Shown here: positions 1-6,821 of the stretch, piece after piece
How positions within the stretch are numbered: position 1 is the stretch's first letter
How the letters are laid out: each line of letters begins with the position of its first letter
Assembly (NCBI GenBank): GCA_017889745.1
Contig: JAGGAG010000159.1
Coordinates: 1-12,751 of the forward strand
Length of the DNA stretch: 12,751 bases
Direction of reading: 5' to 3'
Source of the DNA: Gemmatimonadota bacterium
Lineage (GTDB): Bacteria > Gemmatimonadota > Gemmatimonadetes > Gemmatimonadales > GWC2-71-9
Notes under the pieces: model-generated
Database searches by the model: none
Told to the model about the DNA's origin: nothing
The model's input: only the letters and a program-made list of their open reading frames with translations
Position numbers and translations under genes: made by a program

Positions 1-507
1 GTGGCGCTCTTCTTCTTCGTGCTCTTCTGCAACCTGCTGGGTCTCATCCCGAGCGGCGCATCGCCCACCGGCAACCTGGCCGTGACGGCCGCCCTCGCGA
101 TCCTGGTGTTCATCGTCATCGAGATCGGCGGGCTGATCAAGATCGGCCCGAAGGCCTACCTGCGGACGATCTTCCCGCATGTGGAGGGGCTGCCGCCCGC
201 CGGCGCCGCCGTGATGGCCATCGGCATGGCACCGATCGAGGTCATCGGCAAGATCGTGAAGCCGTTTGCGCTCGCCGTCCGTCTCTTCGGCAACATGACG
301 GCAGGGCACTTCGTGATCCTGTCGCTGTTCGGGATCATCTTCATCTTTGGCCGGTTCGAGGGACTCAACTGGGGAGTCGGCCTGCTGACCGCCGCCCTGG
401 TTACCGCGATCATGCTGCTGGAGCTGATCGTGGCGCTCCTGCAGGCGTACGTGTTCGCGCTGCTCAGCGCCGTGTTCATCGGCCTGATGCAGGAGGAGCA
501 TCACTAG
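1..507 (+). CDS. atpB: F0F1 ATP synthase subunit a (3' part, cut by window edge)
   Basis: Subunit a forms the static half of the proton channel beside the c-ring in the inner membrane. The visible 168 residues are the C-terminal two thirds of a protein that usually has about 240-280 residues, so the real start lies left of the window and the GTG at base 1 is an internal Val codon. Hydrophobic segments lie at about 3-17, 28-47, 72-92, 100-118 and 124-160. The family hallmark is the segment VRLFGNM at residues 93-99, where Arg94 matches the essential channel arginine of E. coli (R210). LLQAYVFALLS at 146-156 carries the conserved Gln of the last helix. Stop TAG is at 505-507. atpE follows after an unusually long spacer. 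Identification is firm. Confidence 0.97.
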   Translation: MALFFFVLFCNLLGLIPSGASPTGNLAVTAALAILVFIVIEIGGLIKIGPKAYLRTIFPHVEGLPPAGAAVMAIGMAPIEVIGKIVKPFALAVRLFGNMTAGHFVILSLFGIIFIFGRFEGLNWGVGLLTAALVTAIMLLELIVALLQAYVFALLSAVFIGLMQEEHH

Positions 508-510
508 GAC

Positions 511-545
511 AGTCGGCAGCCGGTCGTCGGCAGCCGACAGTGAGG
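511..545 (+). repeat. Degenerate heptanucleotide tandem repeat in the atpB-atpE spacer
   Basis: Five consecutive 7-nt units start three bases after the atpB stop: AGTCGGC, AGCCGGT, CGTCGGC, AGCCGAC and AGTGAGG. The clearest sign is the 10-mer GTCGGCAGCC, present at 512-521 and again at 526-535, an offset of exactly two units. The same region also contains inverted matches (GTCGGC against GCCGAC), so it could fold in the transcript. Units are imperfect; the last one fits poorly. A comparable heptamer array lies at 11918-11952. Confidence 0.55.
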
Positions 546-590
546 TTGCAGGGCCGGGGTCATGAGCGCTGACCTGACTCCGGGCATGTA

Positions 591-608
591 ACCGGTCGAA
601 CGACCGGT
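591..608 (+). promoter_or_regulatory. Perfect inverted repeat (RNA hairpin) in the atpB-atpE spacer
   Basis: ACCGGTC at 591-597 pairs perfectly with GACCGGT at 602-608 around a GAAC loop. No T tract follows, so it is unlikely to be a terminator. A second possible stem lies just downstream, CCGCGA at 614-619 against TCGCGG at 632-637, and a third short one at 661-671. Together they make the 222-nt spacer before atpE strongly structured. By analogy with the translation-enhancing leader of E. coli atpE, this may set the high output needed for the multicopy c subunit, or mark an RNA processing site. That role is inference; a dyad DNA-binding site is the alternative. Confidence 0.45.
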
Positions 609-729
609 GAATTCCGCGAGCCCCCGGGCATTCGCGGTTACGGCGAGGCGACGCGCGGGAGACGCGGCGTCCGGACCGGCAGCGAAACAGGCAAATTCAT
701 CTCCCAGTGCCCAAAGGGACGTACCGCAC

Positions 730-1011
730 ATGCTGAACATGCTTGCCTTGCTCCAGGAAGCGGCCGCCGGCGACATCGTGGCAGCTGCCAAGAACAACAA
801 CTCGCTGCTCGGTGCCGGCATCGGCATCGGCCTCGCCATCCTCGGCGCCGGCATCGGCCTGGGCCGGATCGGTGGCTCGGCGGCCGAGGCCATCGCGCGC
901 CAGCCGGAGGCGGCCGGTGAGATCCGCGGCGCGGCCCTGCTGATCGCCGTGCTGCTCGAGGGCGCCACGATCATCTCGCTCGTGTTCGCGCTCCTCTTCA
1001 AGCTGCTGTAA
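730..1011 (+). CDS. atpE: F0F1 ATP synthase subunit c (proton-translocating ring)
   Basis: Subunit c assembles into the rotating c-ring of F0. The 93-residue product has two membrane hairpin helices: helix 1 at about 27-49 with the glycine-rich packing pattern GAGIGIG, and helix 2 at about 66-91. The polar loop carries the conserved Arg-Gln-Pro (57-59) that contacts the central stalk. Glu77 in LLEGAT is the ion-binding carboxylate. It is followed by Gly-Ala rather than Ser-Thr, and the helix 1 position matching the Na+-coordinating Gln of Ilyobacter is Leu44, so a proton-type ring is expected. The ATG at 730 is chosen because the frame upstream shows no family similarity; the only Shine-Dalgarno-like sequence, AAAGGGA at 713-719, is weak and distant. 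A hydrophilic stretch of about 25 residues makes it longer than E. coli c (79 residues). Confidence 0.95.
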   Translation: MLNMLALLQEAAAGDIVAAAKNNNSLLGAGIGIGLAILGAGIGLGRIGGSAAEAIARQPEAAGEIRGAALLIAVLLEGATIISLVFALLFKLL

Positions 1012-1015
1012 GACC

Positions 1016-1567
1016 ATGATGCCGAGTGTGTCGGTGCTGCTTCGACTCTCGGAGACGCCAGCCGGGGCGCCGACCAGTCCGTTCGAGGTGAATTTCGGAC
1101 TGTTCTTCTGGACGTGGCTGGTATTCCTGGCGCTCCTGTTCCTCCTCAAGAAGTTCGCCTGGCCCCAGATCATGGGGGCGGTGGAGGCGCGGGAAAAGCG
1201 GCTGGCCGAGCAGATCGCCGAGACGGCGCGCCTGCAGGACGAGGCGAAGCGGCTGGTCGAGCAGAGCCAGAAGGCGCTGGGCGATGCCCGCGGGCAGGCC
1301 CAGACGCTTCTCGCCGAGGCCAAGACCCAGTCGGAGCGGGAGCGGGCGGCGGCGGTGGAGCGGACCAAGGCGGAGCAGGATGACCTGCTCGCACGCGCCC
1401 GGCGGGAGATTTCCGCCGAGCGGGATCGCGCCATCGGCGAACTGCGCCGCGAGGCGGTGGACCTGTCGCTGGCCGCGGCGTCGAAGCTGGTGGGTGAGCG
1501 GCTGGACAGCGAAGCCGACCGGAAGCTCGTTACGGGCTACCTGGCGACGCTGGGAGAGAAGCATTGA
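1016..1567 (+). CDS. atpF: F0F1 ATP synthase subunit b (peripheral stalk)
   Basis: Subunit b is the membrane-anchored rod of the peripheral stalk that holds F1 static against the rotating ring. The 183-residue product has a short N-terminal lead, one membrane helix at about 27-45, and the family signature KKFAWPQI at 45-52 followed by AVEAREKRLAEQI. The rest is a long charged helix rich in Ala, Glu, Lys, Arg and Gln, as expected for the right-handed coiled coil of b. The start follows the atpE stop by four bases. Two adjacent ATG codons (1016, 1019) are possible and differ by one residue. It overlaps atpH by four bases. There is one b gene here and no b' paralogue. Confidence 0.95.
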   Translation: MMPSVSVLLRLSETPAGAPTSPFEVNFGLFFWTWLVFLALLFLLKKFAWPQIMGAVEAREKRLAEQIAETARLQDEAKRLVEQSQKALGDARGQAQTLLAEAKTQSERERAAAVERTKAEQDDLLARARREISAERDRAIGELRREAVDLSLAAASKLVGERLDSEADRKLVTGYLATLGEKH

Positions 1568-2100
1568 GAAACCCCGCGATTGGCCGCAACTACGCCGAGG
1601 CGCTGTTCGAGCTCTCGGAGTCGACCGGTCGCGCCGAGGAGTATGCGGGGCTCATCGAAGCGGTGGCCGGGGCCATCGCGTCGTCGCCCGAGATCGAGCT
1701 GGTGCTGATGTCGCCGCGGGTGCCCAAGGCCAAGAAGGTCGAGCTGATGGGCCAGGCCCTGCGCGCGGCGCCGGCGGAGTTCGTCCGGTTCATCCAGGCG
1801 GTGGTGCGTCGCGGCCGCCAGCTGTACTTCGCGGACATTGCGCGCGAGTACGGCGCGCTGGTGGACAGGAAGTTCAACCGGCTCCGGGCGACGGTGTCGC
1901 TGGCGCGGGAACCGAACAAGGCGCTCCAGGAAACGATTCGCGCGGAGCTTTCGCGCGCATTCGGCAAGGAAGTGTTCCCTACGTTCTTCGTGGACACCTC
2001 GCTGCTCGGCGGCACGCTCGTGAAGGTCGGGGACCGGATCTTCGACGGCTCACTCCGCCGTCGCATGGCGAGCCTGCGCCGCCAGCTGCTCACGCGCTAG
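1564..2100 (+). CDS. atpH: F0F1 ATP synthase subunit delta (OSCP)
   Basis: Delta/OSCP joins the top of the alpha3beta3 head to the b stalk. The 178-residue length is typical. The N-terminus (residues 5-16, IGRNYAEALFEL) begins the conserved helical bundle. The C-terminal part GGTLVKVGDRIFDGSLRRR, within the last 35 residues, is the family signature. The likely start is TTG at 1564, whose bases overlap the atpF stop as TTGA, with a good Shine-Dalgarno GGGAGAG just upstream at about 1552-1558; this indicates translational coupling. It is the last gene of this operon: only a few bases separate its stop from the convergent exporter gene, and a strong terminator lies just beyond. In most bacteria atpA would follow. 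Confidence 0.95.
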   Translation: MRNPAIGRNYAEALFELSESTGRAEEYAGLIEAVAGAIASSPEIELVLMSPRVPKAKKVELMGQALRAAPAEFVRFIQAVVRRGRQLYFADIAREYGALVDRKFNRLRATVSLAREPNKALQETIRAELSRAFGKEVFPTFFVDTSLLGGTLVKVGDRIFDGSLRRRMASLRRQLLTR

Positions 2101-2110
2101 CGCGTCGTCC

Positions 2111-3055
2111 CTACGCTTCGTGCTCCACCAGGCGGCCGGCTCCACTGTCGGCCGCCTGTTCTTTTGTGGCCGGCCGCGTGCCGAGCTGGATGAGCAGCAC
2201 CGAGGAGAGGATGATCCCCATGGCCAGCAGCGTCCGCGCGGTGATCGGCTCGCTCAGGATGAGCCAGCCGAGCAGCACGGCCACGACGGGGTTGATGTAG
2301 GCCGCCGTGCCCACCACCGTCGGCGACGCGTGGCGCATGAGGTAGGTGTACGCGGTGAACGTCAGGATGGAGCCGAAGACGACCAGGTAGGCGAAGGCGG
2401 CGATCGCGTCGGGTGGGATGCTCGCCGGCACCTGCTCCCGGCTCGCGAGGCCGGCAGCCAGCATCAACGCACCGCCGGCGAACATCTGCGCGGCCGACGC
2501 GAGCGTCACCGGTACCTTGAGCCGCAGCCGCTTGCCCAGCACGGTGCCCAGGGCCCACGACGCGCTCCCGAGGATCAGCGCGATGGGCCCGCGAAGCTCC
2601 GCGTGCAGCAGCTCGGCGGGCGTGACTCCCACGAGCAGCATGCTGCCGAGGAAGCCGAGCACGAGTCCGGTAACGACGCGTCCGTTGAGCCTGGCCTGGC
2701 CGCCGGGAACGAGGGCGTCGAACGCGGCGGTCCAGAGCGCCACCGTCACCACGTAGACGGCCGCAAGGCCGGACGGCACGAACTGCTCGGCCCAGACCAC
2801 GCCGCCGTTGCCGCCCAGGAAGAACAGGGCGCCCAGCAGCGTGAGGGCGCCCCACACGCGGCCGGAACGGGGAAGCCGCTCACCGCGCCAGAGGGCGAAG
2901 GCCCCGAGGATCGCGCCCGCGGTGAGGAACCGCACGCCCGCGAAGAGGAATGGGGGGATGTGCATGACCCCGACCCGGATGGCGAGGTAGGTCGACCCCC
3001 ACACGATGCAGACGATGAGGTACGCCGCGAGCACGCGGCCGCGCAGGGCAGCCAT
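2111..3055 (-). CDS. yedA: EamA-family (drug/metabolite) exporter, YedA-like
   Basis: This is a predicted inner-membrane exporter of the drug/metabolite transporter superfamily with ten membrane helices in two EamA halves (about 8-140 and 148-290 of 314 residues). The N-terminal pattern VWGSTYLAIRVG, the GVRFLTAG segment and, in the second half, the run INPVVAVLLGWLILSE match the YedA/RhaT-like branch closely. The ATG at 3055 overlaps the TGA of the upstream regulator by one base (TGATG), so the two are translationally coupled. Its substrate cannot be read from sequence; pairing with an Lrp/AsnC regulator makes an amino acid or related metabolite plausible. The last codons (residues 299-309) double, on the opposite strand, as the hairpin of the ATP synthase terminator. 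Confidence 0.9.
   Translation of the reverse strand: MAALRGRVLAAYLIVCIVWGSTYLAIRVGVMHIPPFLFAGVRFLTAGAILGAFALWRGERLPRSGRVWGALTLLGALFFLGGNGGVVWAEQFVPSGLAAVYVVTVALWTAAFDALVPGGQARLNGRVVTGLVLGFLGSMLLVGVTPAELLHAELRGPIALILGSASWALGTVLGKRLRLKVPVTLASAAQMFAGGALMLAAGLASREQVPASIPPDAIAAFAYLVVFGSILTFTAYTYLMRHASPTVVGTAAYINPVVAVLLGWLILSEPITARTLLAMGIILSSVLLIQLGTRPATKEQAADSGAGRLVEHEA
2129..2168 (+). terminator. Rho-independent terminator of the atp operon
   Basis: A 10-bp perfect stem, CAGGCGGCCG at 2129-2138 with CGGCCGCCTG at 2149-2158, encloses a 10-nt loop. It is followed at once by TTCTTTTG. Placement 29 bases after the atpH stop fits the end of the ATP synthase operon. Read on the minus strand, no T tract follows the stem, so it acts in one direction only. 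The whole element sits inside the 3' end of the convergent exporter gene. Confidence 0.85.
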
Positions 3056-3531
3056 CAGGTCGCCGCCACGCCCGGGCGGACGCCGGGCTTCTCGAAGACC
3101 GTGGAGAGGACGATGGTGGTGCGGGTGCTGACCGGCTGCCCCTGGTCGCGCAGCGAGCGCAGCACGTCGCTCAGCTTGTCGAGCGACGGCGCGGCCACCT
3201 TCAGGATGTAGCAGTCCTCGCCTGCAACATGATGGCACTCGAGTACGTCAGGATGGTCGGCCAGGGCCTGGATGCCGGGCTCGAGCCCCGTGCCATTCGA
3301 ACTGGGATAGCGCACCGCGACAAAGGCCGTGATGGGCCGGCCGATACGGGCGCGGTCGATGTGGGCGTGATAGCCGGTGATGTAGCCCGATTCCTCGAGC
3401 CGCTTGACCCGCTCCATGACGGCGGGCCGGGAGAGGCCGACTTCATCGGCGATGGCCTGATAGGACATGCGGCCGTCGGCGGCCAGCAGGTCGAGGATGC
3501 GGAGGGCGATATTGTCGAGTTCGTCAGCCAT
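3055..3531 (-). CDS. Lrp/AsnC-family transcriptional regulator
   Basis: The 158-residue product has the standard two-domain build: an N-terminal winged helix-turn-helix (about 1-60, with ILDLLAADGRMSYQAIADEVGLSRPAV holding the recognition region) and a C-terminal RAM ligand-binding and oligomerisation domain (about 66-145, with the typical VLECHHVAGEDCYIL). Such proteins sense amino acids or small metabolites. ATG at 3531 starts the canonical N-terminus; an in-frame GTG at 3543 would add four residues. No good Shine-Dalgarno is visible, and the predicted transcript leader is only about 20 nt. It is the first gene of a two-gene unit with the exporter, its probable target, and it probably also controls itself from the AT-rich upstream region. 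Confidence 0.93.
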   Translation of the reverse strand: MADELDNIALRILDLLAADGRMSYQAIADEVGLSRPAVMERVKRLEESGYITGYHAHIDRARIGRPITAFVAVRYPSSNGTGLEPGIQALADHPDVLECHHVAGEDCYILKVAAPSLDKLSDVLRSLRDQGQPVSTRTTIVLSTVFEKPGVRPGVAAT

Positions 3532-3557
3532 ACCGGGATCCACAGATGGACTGACTT

Positions 3558-3585
3558 AATGTATGTATAGCTGATATTCTGTCAA
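3558..3585 (-). promoter_or_regulatory. Sigma-70-type promoter for the regulator-exporter operon
   Basis: On the minus strand a perfect -35 box TTGACA (3585-3580) is followed after 16 bases by TACATT (3563-3558), four of six matches to the -10 consensus. It lies in an island with 10 G or C in 36 bases (3555-3590), strikingly AT-rich for this window and the kind of flexible DNA that Lrp-family proteins favour. Transcription would begin near 3551, about 20 bases before the regulator start. Confidence 0.55.
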
Positions 3586-3655
3586 CTATTCGTCGCAGAT
3601 TTCCGTAATTTGCGAGCGATAAGTAGGCGCACAGAGGCGCCGGACTCGGTCGACA

Positions 3656-3682
3656 TTCGCAACTCGTTACCTGCCTTAGATT
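3656..3682 (+). promoter_or_regulatory. Possible promoter for the M1 peptidase gene
   Basis: TTCGCA at 3656-3661 and TAGATT at 3677-3682 each match the sigma-70 consensus at four of six positions, with a 15-base spacer that is shorter than ideal. The predicted transcript would have a leader of about 30 nt. No Shine-Dalgarno is visible before the ATG at 3719. The TAG at 3677-3679 is also the last in-frame stop before that ATG. Confidence 0.3.
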
Positions 3683-5001
3683 TCCGTCGGTCGTCCGTTC
3701 ACCTTCTCACTCTCCCCCATGATCACGCTCCTCGCGATCCTGCTCTCCGCCGCGCCTGCCGATACCGTGCCCGGGGGGCCCGCGCCCTACTGGCAGCAAC
3801 GCGTTGCGTACGACATCACCGCGCGCCTCGAGGAGCCGCTCGGCGTGCTGCGGGGGGCGGAGCGGATCCAGTACGTGAACAACTCGCCCGATACGCTGCG
3901 GTCCTTCTCGCTGCACCTGTACCTCAATGCCTTCCGGCCAGGCTCGCGCTGGAGCGACATGGACTCGGTGGAAGGGCGGCGGCGGTTCAACGACCTCAAG
4001 GATCCCGACTACGCGTACAACCACGTGAGCAACGTGCGGATCATGGGCCGCGCCGTGACCGCCAGCTATCCGCTGGCGCCCGACAGCACCATCGTGCGGT
4101 TCACGTTGCCGGCGGCGCTCGCACCCGGCGACTCGATGGTGGTCGAGATGGACTGGGACGCGCGACTCTCCACCGTCCCCCGCCGGCAGGGGCGGAAGGG
4201 ACGGCATTACGACTTCGCCCAGTGGTATCCCAAGGTGGTGGTGTACGACCGGTACGGATGGGAAGAGCATGCGCTGGTCCCGGCGGGCGAGTTCTATGGC
4301 GAGTTCGGCACCTTCCGCGTCCAGGTCGACGTGCCCGAGGACCAGGTGCTCGGCGCGACGGGCGTGCCGGTATGTGGCGACCCGGGGTGGACCGGCGCCA
4401 ACCAGGACCGCGCGCGAGCGGTGGAGTACGGGGTCGAGGCCTACCCCGCGGTGAAGAGCCAGGTGCGTGGCCCCGGCCCGGGGCAGAATGGTGATTGCGC
4501 CTTCACCGATTTCTACACCACCACGCTGTCGCCCGGCTACAAGCGGGTGCTGTGGTACGCCGAGTCGGTGCATCATTTCGCGCTGTCGATGGCGCCCGAC
4601 TATCGCTACGAAGGCGGCCGGTTCCAGAAGACGCTGGTGCACGTGCTCTATCAGCCGGGCGACGAGAAGAGCTGGGGCGGGGGCGTCGCCGTGCAGCGCA
4701 CGGAGGTCGCGCTCAACTGGCTGGGACAGCTCTTCGGCCCGTTCGCGTGGCCGCAGCTCACCAACGTCCATCGCATCGACGGCGGCGGCACCGAGTTCCC
4801 CATGATGATCATGGACGGCTCGGCGAGCCAGGGCCTCATCGTGCACGAGCTGGGGCACAACTACACCATGGGCATCCTCGCCAACAACGAGTGGCGCGAG
4901 GGGTGGCTCGACGAGGGCTTCACCAGCTTCCAGTCGTCCTGGTTCGAGGAAGCAGTGGGCAAGGATCCCGAGTACCTCGCCGGCTACTCCGACTGGGAGA
5001 T

Positions 5002-5015
5002 GGGAGTGGGGAGTG
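5002..5015 (+). repeat. Perfect 7-bp tandem duplication at the peptidase frameshift
   Basis: GGGAGTG at 5002-5008 is repeated without change at 5009-5015. Seven extra bases shift the frame by one, exactly the change needed to pass from the catalytic half to the barrel half of the peptidase gene. Slipped-strand duplication is the simplest origin; a single extra G in the GGGG run would also restore a frame but would leave two unexplained residues (Gly-Val). Confidence 0.85.
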
Positions 5016-6782
5016 CTGGAGCTCGACCTCGACGGGTGGTCGGAGCCGGTGAGCCTCGTCAGCGACAAGTACAGCGACTTCGTCGTGTACAACCAGATGA
5101 TCTACAGCAAGGGCGAGCTGTTCCTGCACCAGCTTCGCTATGTCGTGGGCGATTCGGTGATGCACCAGATCCTCCAGACCTACTACCAGCGCTGGCAGCT
5201 CAAGCACGTGACCGGAGCGGACTTCCAGGCGGTGGCGGAAGAGGTGTCGGGGAGGGACCTGAGCACGCTCTTCGGGCAGGGGCTGCACGGTACCCCGCGG
5301 TTCGACTACGCGGTCGGCCGGGTGCGGCGGCAGCAGGTTGGCGATGGCTGGGTGACGCACGTCGAGGTGCTCCGCAAGGCCGACGGGATGATTCCGGTGG
5401 ACGTCGTGGTGATCGCCGGGCAGGACACCGCGGTGGTGCGCACCGACGGGCTCGCCGCCAGCGAATGGGTCGAGGTGCCCACGCGCTCCAGGCCCAGGGA
5501 AGTGCTGATCGACCCCGGCGTGCGCACCTACGGCTGGAACGTCGCGCACGACTGGAACATGCTGAACAACCGCTACCGCTTCGTGCTGTTCGGGAAGCGC
5601 ACGCCGCCGTCGCACAGCTACTTCGACACCTGGTTCTCCGAGCCGGTGAGCCGGGACCGCGTGGAGCGCGGGTACATGCCCACGGTGTGGTACAACACGG
5701 CGGGCGGCCTCGTGGTCGGCGGGCGGGGCCGCACGAACTACCTCGGCATGTTCGAGGAGAACCAGGTGCTGCTGTCGTACAACCTCGGCGGCCCGGGCGA
5801 CGATGCCAGCGTGGAGGAGTTCGACTATTTCGTGCGGCTCAAGAACCCGGTGTGGCTGCGGTCACCGAACCAGTCGCAGCGGCTCGAGGTGTTCCGCACC
5901 GAGGGGCGCTGGGGCGGCCTGATCGGGTGGGAGCGGAGCCGCCGCGACCATCTCACGTTCGGCCCCACTCGCAGCGCCGGCGTGAGCCTGCGCCTCGTGG
6001 ACATCGACAACACCGCCTTCCTCGACCCCCAGCAGTACATCGATGTCGGCATCGCCGAGCTCGTGACGGACTGGGGCATCCGGAACCGGAGCGGCAAGTG
6101 GCAGCTGGGCGGCAAGCTGTCGCTCGGGGGCGGCCTGGTGTTCAACCGTGACGGGCTCGCGGCGGTGCAGCCCGACCTCGACCAGTTCTACTTCCGTGGC
6201 GAGATCGAGGGGACGGCGCGGCGGGAGATCGCGAAGAAGCTGACCTTCGCGGGCCGGCTCTACGGTGGCGTCGCCGCCGGCGCGCACACCGCCGCCAAGC
6301 AGCGGCAGATCTACCTCGGCAGCTCGGACCCGTTCCAGCAGCTGTACAACCCGTTCCTCCGTTCCGAGGGCGCATTGCTGGTGCTCGACGACGTGCCGTA
6401 CCAGGCGCCGGGCGGTGCCGGCGTGCGGGCGGCCGACTTCCGGGTTTCGGGTCCGGCACTCGTCGCGGCGAATGTCGAATTCGAGCGCACGATGCTGCAG
6501 CGGCAGAAGGCGAAGCTGTTCAGCCGGGTGTCGCTGGCCGCGTTCGGCGATGCGGCGCAGGGCATCGGCGGTCCCGACCAGCTGGCGACGGGAGAGCCGC
6601 TCCGGTTCGTCGCCGACGCCGGCCTGGGTGTGCGCGCCAGTCACCGCATCGGCAAGACCTCGTTCCTGACCCGCTTCGACTTCCCGCTCTACCTGAGCGA
6701 GCCGGGATACTCGCGGAACGACTTTGCCCGGGACGATGCGTTCGATTTCCGCTGGCTGTTCAGCGTGCAGGCGGCGTTCTAG
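5013..6782 (+). CDS. C-terminal half of the M1 peptidase: catalytic Tyr region plus outer-membrane beta-barrel
   Basis: This 589-residue open frame could be read on its own from GTG 5013, with GGGAG at 5002-5006 placed six bases upstream as a Shine-Dalgarno; it would lack a signal peptide. The first 100 or so residues are the helical end of the M1 catalytic domain (SDFVVYNQMIYSKGELF, then GRDLSTLFGQGLHG). From about residue 200 the chain has alternating polar and hydrophobic strands rich in Gly, Tyr, Trp and Arg. Near the end come a segment like the NvEfR strand of Omp85-type barrels (ALVAANVEFERTML) and GLGVRASHRIGKTSFLTRFD, and the last residue is Phe, the usual Bam-recognition feature. Barrel topology is inferred from pattern only. 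Best read as part of the preceding gene rather than an independent one. Confidence 0.6.
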   Translation: MLELDLDGWSEPVSLVSDKYSDFVVYNQMIYSKGELFLHQLRYVVGDSVMHQILQTYYQRWQLKHVTGADFQAVAEEVSGRDLSTLFGQGLHGTPRFDYAVGRVRRQQVGDGWVTHVEVLRKADGMIPVDVVVIAGQDTAVVRTDGLAASEWVEVPTRSRPREVLIDPGVRTYGWNVAHDWNMLNNRYRFVLFGKRTPPSHSYFDTWFSEPVSRDRVERGYMPTVWYNTAGGLVVGGRGRTNYLGMFEENQVLLSYNLGGPGDDASVEEFDYFVRLKNPVWLRSPNQSQRLEVFRTEGRWGGLIGWERSRRDHLTFGPTRSAGVSLRLVDIDNTAFLDPQQYIDVGIAELVTDWGIRNRSGKWQLGGKLSLGGGLVFNRDGLAAVQPDLDQFYFRGEIEGTARREIAKKLTFAGRLYGGVAAGAHTAAKQRQIYLGSSDPFQQLYNPFLRSEGALLVLDDVPYQAPGGAGVRAADFRVSGPALVAANVEFERTMLQRQKAKLFSRVSLAAFGDAAQGIGGPDQLATGEPLRFVADAGLGVRASHRIGKTSFLTRFDFPLYLSEPGYSRNDFARDDAFDFRWLFSVQAAF

Positions 6783-6821
6783 CCGGCGGAGCGACACGCC
6801 CCAGGGGACCCGGGCGTCACT

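Larger units (their letters stand above)
3719..6782 (+). pseudogene. Secreted M1 metallopeptidase with C-terminal beta-barrel, frameshifted
   Basis: One gene in two frames. The first frame gives a short signal-like hydrophobic N-terminus (about 1-14) and an M1 peptidase domain: Glu359 in GGGTEFP (GAMEN-like loop) and the zinc site HELGH at 376-380 with the third ligand Glu399 exactly 18 residues on (WLDEGF). At about residue 428 the frame changes: GGGAGTG occurs twice in tandem at 5002-5015. Removing one copy joins WEMGV to LELDLDGW and gives 1018 codons with no stop. The second frame supplies the expected catalytic Tyr (about 460 in MIYSKGELF) and a long beta-rich C-terminus ending in Phe. 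Without repair, translation runs on in the wrong frame to a stop at 6149-6151. ATG 3719 is the only plausible start, because an in-frame TAG lies at 3677 and no other start codon intervenes. A sequencing or assembly error is possible. Confidence 0.85.

Noticed and set aside
607..729. N-terminal extension of the c subunit from an upstream in-frame GTG
   Set aside because: The added 41 residues are hydrophilic and unlike any c subunit; the ATG at 730 gives a normal protein.
2120..3211. A 363-codon plus-strand open frame opposite the exporter and regulator
   Set aside because: Low-complexity, highly charged product without membrane segments or motifs; the minus-strand genes are unmistakable.
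3610..4494. An open frame of 294 codons starting before the M1 peptidase in another frame
   Set aside because: Arg-rich product with no family similarity; it lies over the peptidase domain, whose own frame has all key residues.
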